The notes: generated by a model not told the origin, from the sequence alone. DNA of 64,000 bases from an uncultured Clostridium sp. (GCA_948466265.1 CAOJZU010000001.1:62001-126000); one strand, 5' to 3'. Shown: positions 1 through 9,895, numbered from the stretch's first letter. Program-made: numbers and translations.

Positions 1-1
1 C

Positions 2-1093
2 CAGTTTACTGGTGATATCCCTATTTTAAACTTACCTGAAACATTTCCAAGACCTAAAATTAAAAATTATAATGGAATGACATATATTACCTATATTTCG
101 AAAGATCTTACTCAAAAAATAAATATATTTGCTACCAAACATAACGTAACTCCATTTATGGTAATGCTTGCTTGTTACTATATTCTGCTAAACAAATATA
201 CAGATAACGAAGATATAATTGTCGGCACTCCCACTTCTGGAAGGATTTATAAAGAATTAGAACCATTATTAGGTATGTTTGTAAATAGCATCCCTTTAAG
301 AAATTCTATTTATCCTAATATAAAATTTGAAGACTTTCTACAAAATATAAAAAACTCTTGCGTTGATGCATTTGCACATCAGGACTATCCTTTTGATATA
401 CTTGTAAATGACTTAAAATTAAAAAAGGACTCTAGCAGAAATTTATTATTTGATACTATGTTTATATACCAAAATGCAGGCATAAACTCACCAAAACTAG
501 ATAGTTTACATTCAGAATATATTACTCCACTCTCTACCACTTCTAAGTTTGATATATCTTTAGAGGTATTGCCTGAAGACGGAAAATTAACATTATTCTT
601 CGAATATTGTACTAAATTATTTGATGAAATATTTATAGGAAATTTTGCTAAATCTTATGAAAATATACTTAATATCATTTTAGATAAGCCTGAAATATTG
701 ATTAAAAATATTCCTATTATCGAAAATACTGAAAATAATTTGTCTGATTTTAATAAAATAGAGCTAGAAAACAAAGAAGATTTAGAACTACTTGAAAATA
801 AAATTGCTTCAAACGTATTTTCTAGTTTTACAAATGAAAAGAGTTATGATACAATATCTGTATCTTCTAATAATGCTATAGAAAAACAGGTTGCAGATGT
901 ATTTAAGAGGTTGCTTCCTGTATCTGATATTGGACCTGACGATAATTTCTTTGATTTAGGAGGAGATTCTTTGTCTGCTGTTAATTTACAGATAGAACTT
1001 TTAAAATCAAACTTTAAAATTACATATGCAGATATTTTTGAATATCCTACAATTAAGGAATTAGCACAAAAAATTTCGTCCAACACAAATTAA
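2..1093 (+). CDS. Nonribosomal peptide synthetase, C-terminal part (condensation + carrier domain), 5' end outside window
   Basis: The reading frame is open from the left edge, so this is the tail of a larger gene. Residues up to about 230 match the C-terminal half of an NRPS condensation domain (VGTPTSGR, MFVNSIPLR, HQDYPFDILV). After a charged linker comes a peptidyl-carrier domain with the phosphopantetheine attachment motif LGGDSLSAVNLQ; the Ser is the expected modification site. There is no thioesterase or reductase domain after the carrier, so release must be by another route, or the chain passes to another protein. The protein would act in the cytoplasm on thioester-bound intermediates. 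It contains no CGG site; GAC-GGA and GTC-GGC occur only as normal codons. A histidine kinase follows 46 bases later on the same strand. The family is clear; the product is unknown. Confidence 0.9.
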   Translation, partial: QFTGDIPILNLPETFPRPKIKNYNGMTYITYISKDLTQKINIFATKHNVTPFMVMLACYYILLNKYTDNEDIIVGTPTSGRIYKELEPLLGMFVNSIPLRNSIYPNIKFEDFLQNIKNSCVDAFAHQDYPFDILVNDLKLKKDSSRNLLFDTMFIYQNAGINSPKLDSLHSEYITPLSTTSKFDISLEVLPEDGKLTLFFEYCTKLFDEIFIGNFAKSYENILNIILDKPEILIKNIPIIENTENNLSDFNKIELENKEDLELLENKIASNVFSSFTNEKSYDTISVSSNNAIEKQVADVFKRLLPVSDIGPDDNFFDLGGDSLSAVNLQIELLKSNFKITYADIFEYPTIKELAQKISSNTN

Positions 1094-1139
1094 TATTTCT
1101 TAACAAACGAAAAAACAAATGAATATACGGAGGAAAAAT

Positions 1140-2930
1140 ATGGAAACTATTGGATTAATTATAAGTTGTATAATTTCTTTAGTATTAATTTTATATTTAG
1201 TTACTAGGAATAAAAAAACTCAGCTTCAGAAAATATTTATAGTAAATGTTTTTATGACGCTTGGTGTTTCTTCCTTGTCTTTAGCTCAGAAACATCTATG
1301 TGGTAAATTTGATATAAATCCTATTATATTTGAATGGTTTATTTATATATTTACATCATTTTTACCTGTTTCTGTCTTCTTTACTGGTATTATATTTGCT
1401 AACACTAAAATTAAATTTAAAAAGAAATATATTTTGATATTTATAATTCCTATATTGTCACTTATACTACTATGGACAAATAATTTACATCATTTACTTT
1501 ATGTAAATTATTCAACAAATCTAAGTGATACTATTGCAGGTGCATATCTTCCTATACATACTTTGTACGGGTATTTACTATATGCTATTGGATTAACATA
1601 TCTATTAAAATATGCTATAAAAAACTCTGGTATATTTTCTAGACAAGCTATTCTATTTATCATAGCAGCTTTAATACCTATCACTGTAAATATACTAGGT
1701 TCACTAAAAATAATTCCCATGAGTATATATATAACTCCTATATGTTTTACTTTGACTATATTATTATGTGCAATAGCAGTTTTTAAATTTGGCTTCACAA
1801 ATACAACTCCTATCGCCCTACAAATAGTAGTTGATCGTATTTCTGACAGTTATGTTGTATTAAATGAAGATAATAAAATTACAGACTTTAATATAACCTT
1901 TTTACATGTATTCTCATTAAAGTCCACAGATATTAGAAATACTAGTATTTTTAGTTGGGATAAAGTCAAATATTTACCTAACTTAAAAGAAATTTTACAA
2001 AAGGCATCTGTTAGCTCAAAAACTGTTACTTTTGAAGTTCATATGACTTCTATAAAAAAATACTTTAATGTTGAGGTCTCAAGTATTATAAATAAAAATG
2101 TATTTTTAGGTTCTTTAATATTATTTAAAGATGTTACTCAGCATATGGATGACTTAGAGACAATTAAAGAAAACCAAGATATGCTTATAGAAAGAGAGCG
2201 TTTTGCATCACTTGGTCAAATGATTGGAGGAATTGCTCACAACTTAAAAACACCTATCATGTCAATCGCAGGAGCTGTAGAAGCATTAAATGATTTAATC
2301 AAAGAGTATGACATATCAATTGGAGACCCTGAAGTAACAAATAACGACCATCATGATATTGCACAAGATATGAGTTCTTGGGTCGCTAAAATAAAAACTC
2401 ATACTTCATATATGTCAGACGTAATAACTGCTGTTAAAGGTCAAGCTGTAACTTCAAATGATAGTGCAGATAGTTTTACTATTGACGAACTTGTAAAACG
2501 TGTATCTATCTTGATGAAGCATGATTTAAACCATTCATTAGTTGAATTAAATTCTGATATCAAAATAGACCCTGAATTTACAATTCACGGAAATGTAAAT
2601 GCTTTAGTTCAAGTTATTGATAATTTAATTTCAAATGCTATTCAAAGTTATGGAGGAAATCCTGATAATATAATCGACTTAATAATTGATAAAGTTGGAG
2701 ATGAACTCACAATTTCTATAAAAGATTATGGATGTGGTATGTCTCCTGAAATTCAAGATAAGCTATTTAAAGAAATGATCACAACAAAAGGCAAGAATGG
2801 AACTGGACTTGGATTATTCATGTCATATTCTAACATTAAGGCAAAATTTAATGGAAATATAACATTTACATCAGAACTTGGAAAAGGATCTATTTTTAGC
2901 ATAATCTTACCTTTAGAACAAAATTTTTAA
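1140..2930 (+). CDS. Sensor histidine kinase with multi-helix membrane domain
   Basis: About 596 residues. The N-terminal 220 residues form roughly seven hydrophobic helices, like the 7TM sensor regions of histidine kinases. A PAS-like stretch follows (about 230-330), then a dimerisation region around LGQMIGGIAHNLKTPIMSI, whose His is the likely phosphoacceptor. The ATPase domain shows an N box (DNLISNAIQSY), a DYGCGM G1 motif and a GTGLGLFMS G2 motif. I chose ATG 1140 because GGAGG lies about 7 bases upstream; an in-frame ATG at 1119 would put that Shine-Dalgarno inside the gene. No response regulator is adjacent, so the partner is unknown. It follows an NRPS and may regulate it, which is inference. 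No CGG site. Confidence 0.9.
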   Translation: METIGLIISCIISLVLILYLVTRNKKTQLQKIFIVNVFMTLGVSSLSLAQKHLCGKFDINPIIFEWFIYIFTSFLPVSVFFTGIIFANTKIKFKKKYILIFIIPILSLILLWTNNLHHLLYVNYSTNLSDTIAGAYLPIHTLYGYLLYAIGLTYLLKYAIKNSGIFSRQAILFIIAALIPITVNILGSLKIIPMSIYITPICFTLTILLCAIAVFKFGFTNTTPIALQIVVDRISDSYVVLNEDNKITDFNITFLHVFSLKSTDIRNTSIFSWDKVKYLPNLKEILQKASVSSKTVTFEVHMTSIKKYFNVEVSSIINKNVFLGSLILFKDVTQHMDDLETIKENQDMLIERERFASLGQMIGGIAHNLKTPIMSIAGAVEALNDLIKEYDISIGDPEVTNNDHHDIAQDMSSWVAKIKTHTSYMSDVITAVKGQAVTSNDSADSFTIDELVKRVSILMKHDLNHSLVELNSDIKIDPEFTIHGNVNALVQVIDNLISNAIQSYGGNPDNIIDLIIDKVGDELTISIKDYGCGMSPEIQDKLFKEMITTKGKNGTGLGLFMSYSNIKAKFNGNITFTSELGKGSIFSIILPLEQNF

Positions 2931-2940
2931 GCTATTTAGA

Positions 2941-2975
2941 AAAAACAGAGCATTTTAAAATGCTCTGTTTTTTTG
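2941..2975 (+). terminator. Intrinsic terminator after the histidine kinase
   Basis: AACAGAGCATTTT pairs with AAAATGCTCTGTT, followed by a T run. It is near-symmetrical but only the upstream gene needs it. Confidence 0.85.
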
Positions 2976-3056
2976 AATCACTTTCTAATACTTGAAAAGT
3001 TCATACAAATGTTATATAATAGAACCCAAGTTTAATTTTTAGGAGGCTAAGCAAAT

Positions 3057-4637
3057 ATGTTAGTATCTACGGGAGTTACAGTAAGATTTGGAAAAAGAGT
3101 CTTATTTGAAGATGTAAATATAAGATTTGGAAAAGGTAATTGCTATGGTATTATTGGAGCAAATGGCGCTGGGAAATCTACCTTTTTAAAAGTTTTATCT
3201 GGAGAAATTGAACCTAGCAAAGGTGAAGTTTCCCTAGAAAAAGGTGAAAGGCTTTCTATTTTAAAGCAAGATCACTTTGCCTTTGAAGAATATAGTGTTA
3301 TAGACACTGTAATTATGGGAAACAGTGAATTATATAGTATAATGAAGGAAAAAGACAGCATATATGCAAAACCTGATTTTTCTGAAGAAGATGGAATGAA
3401 AGCTGCAAAACTTGAAGAAAGATTTGCAGAATTAGATGGTTGGAATGCAGAATCAGATGCCTCTACTCTACTTAATAATCTTGGGATAGAAACTGATCTT
3501 CACTATAAATTAATGAAAGAAATTGAAGCAAAAGATAAAGTTAAAGTACTTCTTGCACAAGCTTTATTTGGAAATCCTGATGTTTTACTTTTAGACGAGC
3601 CTACAAACGATTTAGATGTTAAAACTATTGATTGGCTTCAAGAATTCTTAATAGAATTCGAAAATACTGTAATAGTTGTATCTCATGATAGATATTTTCT
3701 AAATAAAGTTTGTACCCATATTGCAGATGTGGACTTTGGTAAAATAAAGGTTTATCCTGGTAATTATGATTTTTGGTATGAGTCTAGTCAGCTTGCACTA
3801 AAACAGGCAAAAGAATCAAATAAAAAGAAGGAAGAAAAAATTAAGGAACTTCAAGATTTCATTGCAAGATTTAGCGCAAATGCTTCGAAATCAAAACAAG
3901 CAACTTCTAGAAAAAAATCACTAGAAAAAATAGAGCTTGATGAGATTACACCTTCAAATAGAAAATACCCTTATATCGACTTTAAACCAGACAGAGAACC
4001 CGGAAAAGATATACTAACTATAAATAACATATCTAAAACAATTGATGGCGAGAAAATCCTAAATAACATTTCCTTTACTGTAAAAAAAGATGATAAAATC
4101 CTTTTACTTGCAGATAATGAAATTGCAAAAACTGTTCTTTTCCAAATAATAGCTGGAGAACTTGAGCCAGATTCAGGTGAAGTAATTTTTGGAACTACTA
4201 TTACAAAAGATTACTTCCCAAAAGATAACAATTATTTATTTGATAAAGATATACCTCTTGTAGATTGGTTAAGGGCTTATTCAAAAGATCCTGACGAAAC
4301 TTATGTAAGAGGATTCTTAGGTAGAATGTTATTTTCTGGAGAAGAAGCCTTAAAAAACGTTAGTGTTTTATCAGGAGGAGAAAAAGTAAGATGTGTGCTT
4401 TCTAAAATGATGCTTTCAGGTGCAAATTTCTTAACCTTTGATGAACCTACAAACCACTTGGATATGGAAAGCATTACAGCTTTAAATGAAGGTATGACTA
4501 AATTTAAAGGCAACATGATTTTTACATCTCACGATCATGAGCTTTGTCAAACAGTTGCAAATAGAATTATAGATATTAAAGCAGATAGCATTATAGATAA
4601 GGAATGTACTTACAATCAATACTTAGGTATAGAATAG
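3057..4637 (+). CDS. ABC-F family ATPase (YkpA/YbiT-like)
   Basis: 526 residues with two ABC cassettes and no membrane segments, as in ABC-F translation factors that act on the ribosome. Cassette 1 has Walker A GANGAGKST (about residue 37), Walker B/D-loop LLLDEPTNDLD and a switch His in VVSHDRYF. The inter-domain linker (about 240-310) is rich in Lys and Glu. Cassette 2 has signature LSGGEKVR and Walker B FDEPTNHLD, but its Walker A position reads ADNEIAKTVLF, lacking the GxGKS/T pattern. A similar degenerate second P-loop is known in the YkpA/YbiT branch. AGGAGG precedes the ATG. The stop nearly abuts the next gene. It could be a housekeeping ribosome factor or an antibiotic-resistance ABC-F; the sequence favours the former. 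No CGG site. Confidence 0.92.
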   Translation: MLVSTGVTVRFGKRVLFEDVNIRFGKGNCYGIIGANGAGKSTFLKVLSGEIEPSKGEVSLEKGERLSILKQDHFAFEEYSVIDTVIMGNSELYSIMKEKDSIYAKPDFSEEDGMKAAKLEERFAELDGWNAESDASTLLNNLGIETDLHYKLMKEIEAKDKVKVLLAQALFGNPDVLLLDEPTNDLDVKTIDWLQEFLIEFENTVIVVSHDRYFLNKVCTHIADVDFGKIKVYPGNYDFWYESSQLALKQAKESNKKKEEKIKELQDFIARFSANASKSKQATSRKKSLEKIELDEITPSNRKYPYIDFKPDREPGKDILTINNISKTIDGEKILNNISFTVKKDDKILLLADNEIAKTVLFQIIAGELEPDSGEVIFGTTITKDYFPKDNNYLFDKDIPLVDWLRAYSKDPDETYVRGFLGRMLFSGEEALKNVSVLSGGEKVRCVLSKMMLSGANFLTFDEPTNHLDMESITALNEGMTKFKGNMIFTSHDHELCQTVANRIIDIKADSIIDKECTYNQYLGIE

Positions 4638-4639
4638 AT

Positions 4640-4951
4640 ATGAAAAATTTAAAATATATTAGAATAATTATATATATTGTAATTTTAGTTTTACTTTGTA
4701 TTTTGAAATTTACAAATAGGTCAAACTTTGGAGAATGCTATATAAATAAAAATTTTGGACTTCTTTGTCCCTCTTGTGGTATAACAAGAGCAACCGAAAG
4801 TCTTTTAAACTTTAATTTTTCACTTGCTATGACCTATAATTCATTCTACACATTGGTATTACTTCCAGTGTTTCTAATTTTTCTTATAGACGATATCACC
4901 TGTATGATTACGAAAAAAAGATCATTTGTTGATATTATTTTAGGAGAATAG
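4640..4951 (+). CDS. DUF2752 membrane protein
   Basis: 103 residues from ATG 4640, two bases after the ABC-F stop, so translation is probably coupled. It has two hydrophobic segments (about 8-25 and 70-90) around the motif CPSCGITRA, which is diagnostic of DUF2752. The family's function is not established; the paired cysteines suggest metal binding or disulfide chemistry at the membrane. An earlier in-frame ATG at 4604 lies inside the ABC-F gene and lacks a ribosome binding site. Confidence 0.85.
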   Translation: MKNLKYIRIIIYIVILVLLCILKFTNRSNFGECYINKNFGLLCPSCGITRATESLLNFNFSLAMTYNSFYTLVLLPVFLIFLIDDITCMITKKRSFVDIILGE

Positions 4952-4965
4952 AGAGGAAAAAACTA

Positions 4966-5133
4966 ATGGATAAAATAATTATAGGCATTTCCTATATTTT
5001 ATGTATATATTTATTCTATAATTTAATAAAAATTAGAAAATCTAAAGAGAAAAATAAATCAAATAAAATCTACCTATTAATCGTACTTATATTATTTTTA
5101 TTTACTATATGGGGAATAGTTAGAAATTTTTAA
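4966..5133 (+). CDS. Small membrane protein (55 aa)
   Basis: ATG 4966 with GAGAGG about 10 bases upstream; ends at TAA 5131-5133, just before a terminator. Predicted product: one hydrophobic segment, a Lys/Asn-rich loop (RKSKEKNKSNK), then a second hydrophobic segment. It sits 14 bases after the DUF2752 gene and is probably its partner. I do not recognise a family. Confidence 0.6.
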   Translation: MDKIIIGISYILCIYLFYNLIKIRKSKEKNKSNKIYLLIVLILFLFTIWGIVRNF

Positions 5134-5140
5134 TAAAATA

Positions 5141-5172
5141 AAAACTCTTCATATAAAATGAAGAGTTTTTAT
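5141..5172. terminator. Bidirectional terminator between convergent genes
   Basis: AAAACTCTTCAT pairs with ATGAAGAGTTTT, with A runs on the left and T runs on the right. It serves the rightward small-membrane-protein operon and the leftward DUF4190 genes. Confidence 0.85.
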
Positions 5173-5186
5173 TTATCATATTATTA

Positions 5187-5510
5187 TTACATTTGTGAAA
5201 GTAATGATACTGCTGAGGCTCCTACTATTATAACGTATATCCATATTATAAGGCAAAGAACTAGACCAATTATTCCAAGAACCATACCTGCAACTCCCAT
5301 TCCACGTCCTCCATAATTCTTACCAGCTACACTAAAAATTATTGCTATTATTCCACATGGAAGTGATACATACCATACACAGAAAAATAATGTAGCAATT
5401 ATACCTAAAACCATAGATGTTATATTAAATCCTTTTCTTTCTTCTGGTGGCATGCTCTTAGTAGTGCTATCTGTTATTACTTCCTCTACTTTCTTCTCTT
5501 CTTCGTCCAT
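5187..5510 (-). CDS. DUF4190-type membrane protein
   Basis: 107 residues from the ATG at 5510, chosen because GGAGGAAT lies directly upstream; an alternative start at 5546 would be inside the Shine-Dalgarno region of this gene. An acidic/Lys-rich N-terminus (about 30 residues) is followed by two hydrophobic segments with a Gly-rich turn (GRGMGVAGMVLGIIGLV), the usual DUF4190 layout. The role is unknown; such proteins sit in the membrane as small two-helix units. A homologous gene lies directly upstream. Confidence 0.75.
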   Translation of the reverse strand: MDEEEKKVEEVITDSTTKSMPPEERKGFNITSMVLGIIATLFFCVWYVSLPCGIIAIIFSVAGKNYGGRGMGVAGMVLGIIGLVLCLIIWIYVIIVGASAVSLLSQM

Positions 5511-5533
5511 TTTTATTCCTCCTTCTATTTTAA

Positions 5534-5833
5534 TTATTTGTACCACTCAGGTACATAAAATAATACTGTATCTAGTAAGTTTAACACTACAAATAAAATA
5601 AATGTAATTAATAAACTTATAATACCAATTGTTAAACCTGCAACTGCAAAAGTATTGTCGCCCTTTTTCTTACCAATAAGTCCTAAAATTGCTCCAACTA
5701 ATGCTAAAGTTACAGATATGAATATGTATTTAAAGCATACTAGTGATAATATAGATAATACTAAAGCTGCTATTCCAAAGCCTTTTGATACCACTTTATT
5801 TTCTACTTTAGTCTGTTTTTCTATCTCTTCCAT
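5534..5833 (-). CDS. DUF4190-type membrane protein, paralog
   Basis: 99 residues. The N-terminus is charged, followed by GFGIAALVLSILSLV and a second helix after FAVAGLTIGIISLL. It has the same architecture as the downstream neighbour and as the gene at 34061, so the genome carries several copies. GGAGGG precedes the ATG. No CGG site. Function unknown. Confidence 0.75.
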   Translation of the reverse strand: MEEIEKQTKVENKVVSKGFGIAALVLSILSLVCFKYIFISVTLALVGAILGLIGKKKGDNTFAVAGLTIGIISLLITFILFVVLNLLDTVLFYVPEWYK

Positions 5834-5856
5834 ACAATTAACCCTCCTAATTTATT

Positions 5857-6913
5857 TCAAGCATACTTCTTTTGAATTTCTTGTATTTCATTATAATGAT
5901 TACGTAAAATATTTAAAAATACATCTGCAATTTGTGGATCAAATTGTGTTCTTCTATTTTTCTCTATTTCATCTATAACTATTTGTAAATCTAAAGCATC
6001 TCTATATGATCTTCTTGAAGTCATGGCATCAAATGTGTCCGCAACTGCTGCAATTCTTGCAAAGTATGGTATGTCTTCACCTACAAGTTTAGATGGATAC
6101 CCATTTCCATCATATCTTTCATGATGGTGTTTTACAATTGGGATAATTTCTCTAAAAATTGCTGCATTTGATAATATATTAACACCAATTGATGGATGAT
6201 TTTTTATTTCTGAATACTCTCCATCTGTAAGTTTTCCGAGGTTTTAATAATATACTATCAGGTATTCCTATCTTTCCAATATCATGGAAAAGTCCTCCTA
6301 TCCTAATTGTATGCAAGTCTTCTTCATTAAGACCAAGATATTTTCCGAATTAAAACTGAATATTCAGAAACCCTATCAGAATGTCCGCCTTGTATAAGAA
6401 TCCTTAGCTTCAACTGTATATCTCAAAGTTTGTACACTGTCTAAGTATGCCTGTTCCATTTTTGAATTAGTTTCTTTTAATTCTTCATTTATTTCTTTAA
6501 TAAGCTTCATTTGGTTAATAGCTTTCACACCTGATTCAATTAAAAGAAGTAATTGATCAAATTTATCACTTTTCTCACAATACCCTTGAATATCTAATCT
6601 TCTTATTGTATCAAGTGGTGGTGCTAAATCTTTATGACCTGTAAGAAGTAAAATATATATTTCTTTATTAAACTTACGTATTTCCTCTACAACCTTATCT
6701 CCATGTATTGGAGTCATAATAAAGTCTAGTACTATTAAATCAAAATGTTCATTTCTAACTTTCTCAATAGCTTCAAGTGGATTAGTAACACCGTACGAAA
6801 TCATACCCAAATTTTCTTAGAAAAATGGATAGAGAATCAATAATTCCTATTTCATCATCTACTATAAGTACCTTTACTCCATTTGATACATTATTTTGAA
6901 CATTCTTTCTCAC
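5857..6913 (-). CDS. Response regulator with HD-GYP phosphodiesterase domain (four CGG +1 sites)
   Basis: No single frame covers this gene; following +1 at four CGG sites (6791, 6385, 6345, 6236 on the forward coordinate) yields 350 residues. Residues 1-120 are a receiver (KVLIVDDE, phosphoacceptor Asp in [18 protein letters not shown]). A coiled linker leads to an HD-GYP domain: [37 protein letters not shown]. The sites fall exactly at Gly of FVGVTN, of TRGHS, of LIGKYLG and of KPGKLTDG. Length minus four is 1053, divisible by three. The likely role is cyclic-di-GMP hydrolysis controlled by phosphorylation. Start GTG 6913 has GAGGTG upstream; the overlapping ATG is followed at once by TGA. 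The fourfold reconstruction is one of the strongest examples of the window's decoding pattern. Confidence 0.88.
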
Positions 6914-6993
6914 ATAATTCACCTCTTTATATAAGATTATAGACATAATTTACAAAAAAAGCAAGAAAATTTTACAAATTTCTACTAAAATTA

Positions 6994-8232
6994 TCAAATT
7001 TCTTCTCTTTTTATAGGTTCACCAAGTATTTTTACTGTATTTTCAAGTTCTATTTTTAATGTCCTATATAAACTATCATTTATATTTTCTTTATTTCCAC
7101 TTTCATATTCTAATATAGACTCTCTAATATCAAATAGTGTATACCTAGTTTTGTCCTTTCTTCCACTATCATGGCAATATACAGGTGTATAGTCTACACT
7201 ATCTATTGAAATCTTCCCTGTTTTTCCACTTTTTCTTATTTGCATATCAAGTATAGCTGTAGTCTTTGTATTTTTAATAGTTTGTCCTGATATAAAATTT
7301 CCTAAAGCATATACTACAAAAACTTCCTTTTCTGTACCATCTTCAAGGGTTATATTTTTCTTCTCCATAGGTTCTATAACATGTGCATGATTCCCAATTA
7401 TAATATCTACCCCATGATTAAATAAGTAATTTGCAAAATCTTCTTGATCATTATTTTGCTTTTGCGAATACTCTACTCCCCAATGCACACTTGCGACAAT
7501 CAAATCAGCACCTATTTCTTTTACAGCATTTAATTGACTTGTAACAAGTTTTTCATCTGTCATAATATTTACTGAATACTCTTTTCCAGCAGGTATTGGT
7601 ATTCCGTTTGTTCCATATGTATAAGAAAGGAATGCTATTTTCATTCCATTTACATCTTTTACTAATATTTTATTTTGTTCTTCTTTACTCCTAGCTGTTC
7701 CCACATGCTCTATTCCAATCTCATCTAATGTATCTAATGTAGATACAATTCCTGTATATCCTTTATCTAAACTATGATTATTTGCAGTTGAAACTACATC
7801 TACTCCAATATTTTTTAAAGCTTCTCCTAAACTTGCAGGTGAGTTAAATGTTGGATATCCTGTATATCCTCTATCTTCCCCTGCAAATGTTGTTTCTAAA
7901 TTTGATATTGCAATATCAGCTTTTGTAATATGTTTTGCAACCTTTGCAAATACTGGTGAAAAGTCATATGTCTTGCTTTGTGCATCATATGCAGCATTAA
8001 AATTAGTAGTGTGGCACATTACATCTCCTGTTGCAACCATATTTACAACTATATCATCAGGATATACAATTTCACTTGGATTTCCTTCTTTATGTTGGTC
8101 CGCTGTTTTTATTCCAGCATTTATTCCAATTCCTATTGTAATTCCTGCAAGCAGTGCTATACTTAAAAATAACAAAAACCTTTTAGTGTTAATTCTTCTT
8201 TTTCTTCTAACTTTCCTACTTCTATTTCTCAT
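6994..8232 (-). CDS. CapA-family (PgsA-like) membrane-anchored metallophosphatase-like protein
   Basis: 412 residues. A very basic N-terminus (RRKRRINTKR) precedes one membrane segment (about 20-40), so the bulk is outside the cell. The remainder matches the CapA/poly-gamma-glutamate synthesis family: ATGDVMCH near residue 68, NLETTFAG, STANNHSLDKG, VSVHWGVEY-like SVHWGVEY, and GNHAHVIEP. These residues ligate metals in the calcineurin-like fold. Orthologues act in capsule or cell-envelope polymer handling; no other capsule gene is near, so a specific polymer cannot be named. AGAGGTG lies upstream of the ATG. No CGG site, and CGG triplets in the region are out of phase (GCG-GAC, AAC-GGA). Confidence 0.88.
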   Translation of the reverse strand: MRNRSRKVRRKRRINTKRFLLFLSIALLAGITIGIGINAGIKTADQHKEGNPSEIVYPDDIVVNMVATGDVMCHTTNFNAAYDAQSKTYDFSPVFAKVAKHITKADIAISNLETTFAGEDRGYTGYPTFNSPASLGEALKNIGVDVVSTANNHSLDKGYTGIVSTLDTLDEIGIEHVGTARSKEEQNKILVKDVNGMKIAFLSYTYGTNGIPIPAGKEYSVNIMTDEKLVTSQLNAVKEIGADLIVASVHWGVEYSQKQNNDQEDFANYLFNHGVDIIIGNHAHVIEPMEKKNITLEDGTEKEVFVVYALGNFISGQTIKNTKTTAILDMQIRKSGKTGKISIDSVDYTPVYCHDSGRKDKTRYTLFDIRESILEYESGNKENINDSLYRTLKIELENTVKILGEPIKREEI

Positions 8233-8441
8233 ACGTTTTTACACCTCTCTTTATTTTGTATTATATCAAAAGTTAATATCAAAAGTCTATACTTACATCA
8301 TTTATTCAATAGTTAATATTAACTTTTCATTCTTACTACTCTAAGCGTTATTCTTTGCTTTTTTTAATCTTTTTGGTACAAATCTAATTTTATATTATAT
8401 AATTAAGTTCAAATTTTAAATTTATAGTGGGTGAAAAAATT

Positions 8442-9839
8442 ATGGAAGTAGTAGATGAAGTAAAAGATGAGATGGAAAATCTAGTAGAAATGTCAAAGAA
8501 TGGTGATAAAAATTCCTATTCGAAACTTATAGTTTCTATTCAAAATGATTTATATAAAGTAGCATATTCTAGACTCAAAAATTCTGAAGATTGTAAAGAT
8601 GCTGTACAAGAAACTATTATAAATGCATATCTTGGAATAAGCAAACTTAAGGATAATAAGTCATTTAAAACTTGGATAACAAAAATATTAATTAATGAGT
8701 GTAATAGATTTCATGCTAGACATAAAAGAAAATCTGAAATTGATGAAAAGTACGCAAATTCTAATACAGCTGTAGAATACTTTGAGGATAATTTAGATTT
8801 TGACACTATGATTGATTCTCTGGACGAAAAAGAGAAAACGATATTTAGATTACGTTATGAAGATGGGCTTAGTGTTAAGCAAATAGCTAATAGACTTAAG
8901 ATGAATGAGAATACTATTAAAACAATTTTATCTAGAGGTAGAAATAAGATTAAGAAAGTTTACAAGCCAGCTACTATCCTTACAGTTATACTATGTGTGC
9001 TTGTTGGAGCAAGTGTAATTGCTGTAAGTATAATAAGCTATATCCAAAGCTTATTTGATTTAGATAGTATGGGCAAAGATAATTCTGGTGTGTTAACAGC
9101 AATTGAACATTTAGAATGGTTCCAAAAATTAGATATTGGTACTATTGATTTTGGTAATGGATATAAATTAAGTCCCGATTACCTGTTTATGGATGAAATG
9201 AATTTATATATGGTACTTGATATTGAATCTGAAAATGATATTAGCAAAGTTACAGATGTTTCATTCCCAGATTTAAAGGTAGTTGACGAAAGTGGTAATG
9301 TAATATGTGATAGGTCAAACGCATTAACTGAACAATATAGCAAAAGCTTTTCTGTAAAAATAATAGAATGTAATAATCATACTATTAAACTTCTGATTTA
9401 TATGTATACAGATAGTTTCCCAACTTCAAAAGTTTTAGATATTAGCTTATCAAAAATAGAATTCTTAAGTAAATCTTTCTTAAGAAATAATAATTTCTCT
9501 GATATATCTGGAAACTCTAATTTTAGAATTGAATTATCTGACAAATTTATAAATAGAAGTTGTATAACATATAGTTCAGAAAGTCCTGAAATAGAAAAAG
9601 CAATTATTACTGAAACTGGATTTTATGCAATACTAGAATCAAATGATGTTATTTCTCATGATGATATCTTCTTATTTGATGAAAGCAATATTAAATATAG
9701 AGTTTATACTGCTCCTTTAACTTTTAATGATGGCTCTTATACTTTAAAATATATTGCTATTTCTGATTTTAAAGACCTAGAAAATAATAATCTAAGATTA
9801 GTAAATAAAAAATCAAAATATACATTAATCAAAGAGTAA
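8442..9839 (+). CDS. ECF-type sigma factor fused to a transmembrane and extracellular domain
   Basis: About 465 residues. Residues 1-160 form a sigma-70 family core: region 2 around LYKVAYSRLKNSEDCKDAVQ and region 4 around LSVKQIANRLKMNENTIKT. A single membrane helix follows (about 175-205, TILTVILCVLVGASVIAVSI). The C-terminal 250 residues are Ser/Asn/Asp-rich and beta-like, similar in layout to the DUF4179/DUF5643 domains of anti-sigma-like proteins. A sigma domain tethered to its own sensor resembles a fused sigma/anti-sigma pair. I prefer ATG 8442; GTG 8427 is also in frame but lies on the only GGGTG ribosome-binding candidate. A terminator follows. No CGG site. Confidence 0.85.
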   Translation: MEVVDEVKDEMENLVEMSKNGDKNSYSKLIVSIQNDLYKVAYSRLKNSEDCKDAVQETIINAYLGISKLKDNKSFKTWITKILINECNRFHARHKRKSEIDEKYANSNTAVEYFEDNLDFDTMIDSLDEKEKTIFRLRYEDGLSVKQIANRLKMNENTIKTILSRGRNKIKKVYKPATILTVILCVLVGASVIAVSIISYIQSLFDLDSMGKDNSGVLTAIEHLEWFQKLDIGTIDFGNGYKLSPDYLFMDEMNLYMVLDIESENDISKVTDVSFPDLKVVDESGNVICDRSNALTEQYSKSFSVKIIECNNHTIKLLIYMYTDSFPTSKVLDISLSKIEFLSKSFLRNNNFSDISGNSNFRIELSDKFINRSCITYSSESPEIEKAIITETGFYAILESNDVISHDDIFLFDESNIKYRVYTAPLTFNDGSYTLKYIAISDFKDLENNNLRLVNKKSKYTLIKE

Positions 9840-9843
9840 CATT

Positions 9844-9881
9844 AAAAAAGGAATCACTTTCTTCTAAGTGATTCCTTTTTA
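9844..9881. terminator. Terminator after the sigma-fusion gene
   Basis: AAGGAATCACTT pairs with AAGTGATTCCTT, followed by TTT. It lies between convergent genes and could work for both. Confidence 0.85.
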
Positions 9882-9895
9882 TTATATATTTATTT

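Noticed and set aside
1119..1139. CGG at 1128 as an in-frame codon of the histidine kinase
   Set aside because: It belongs to the Shine-Dalgarno region; the gene starts at 1140.
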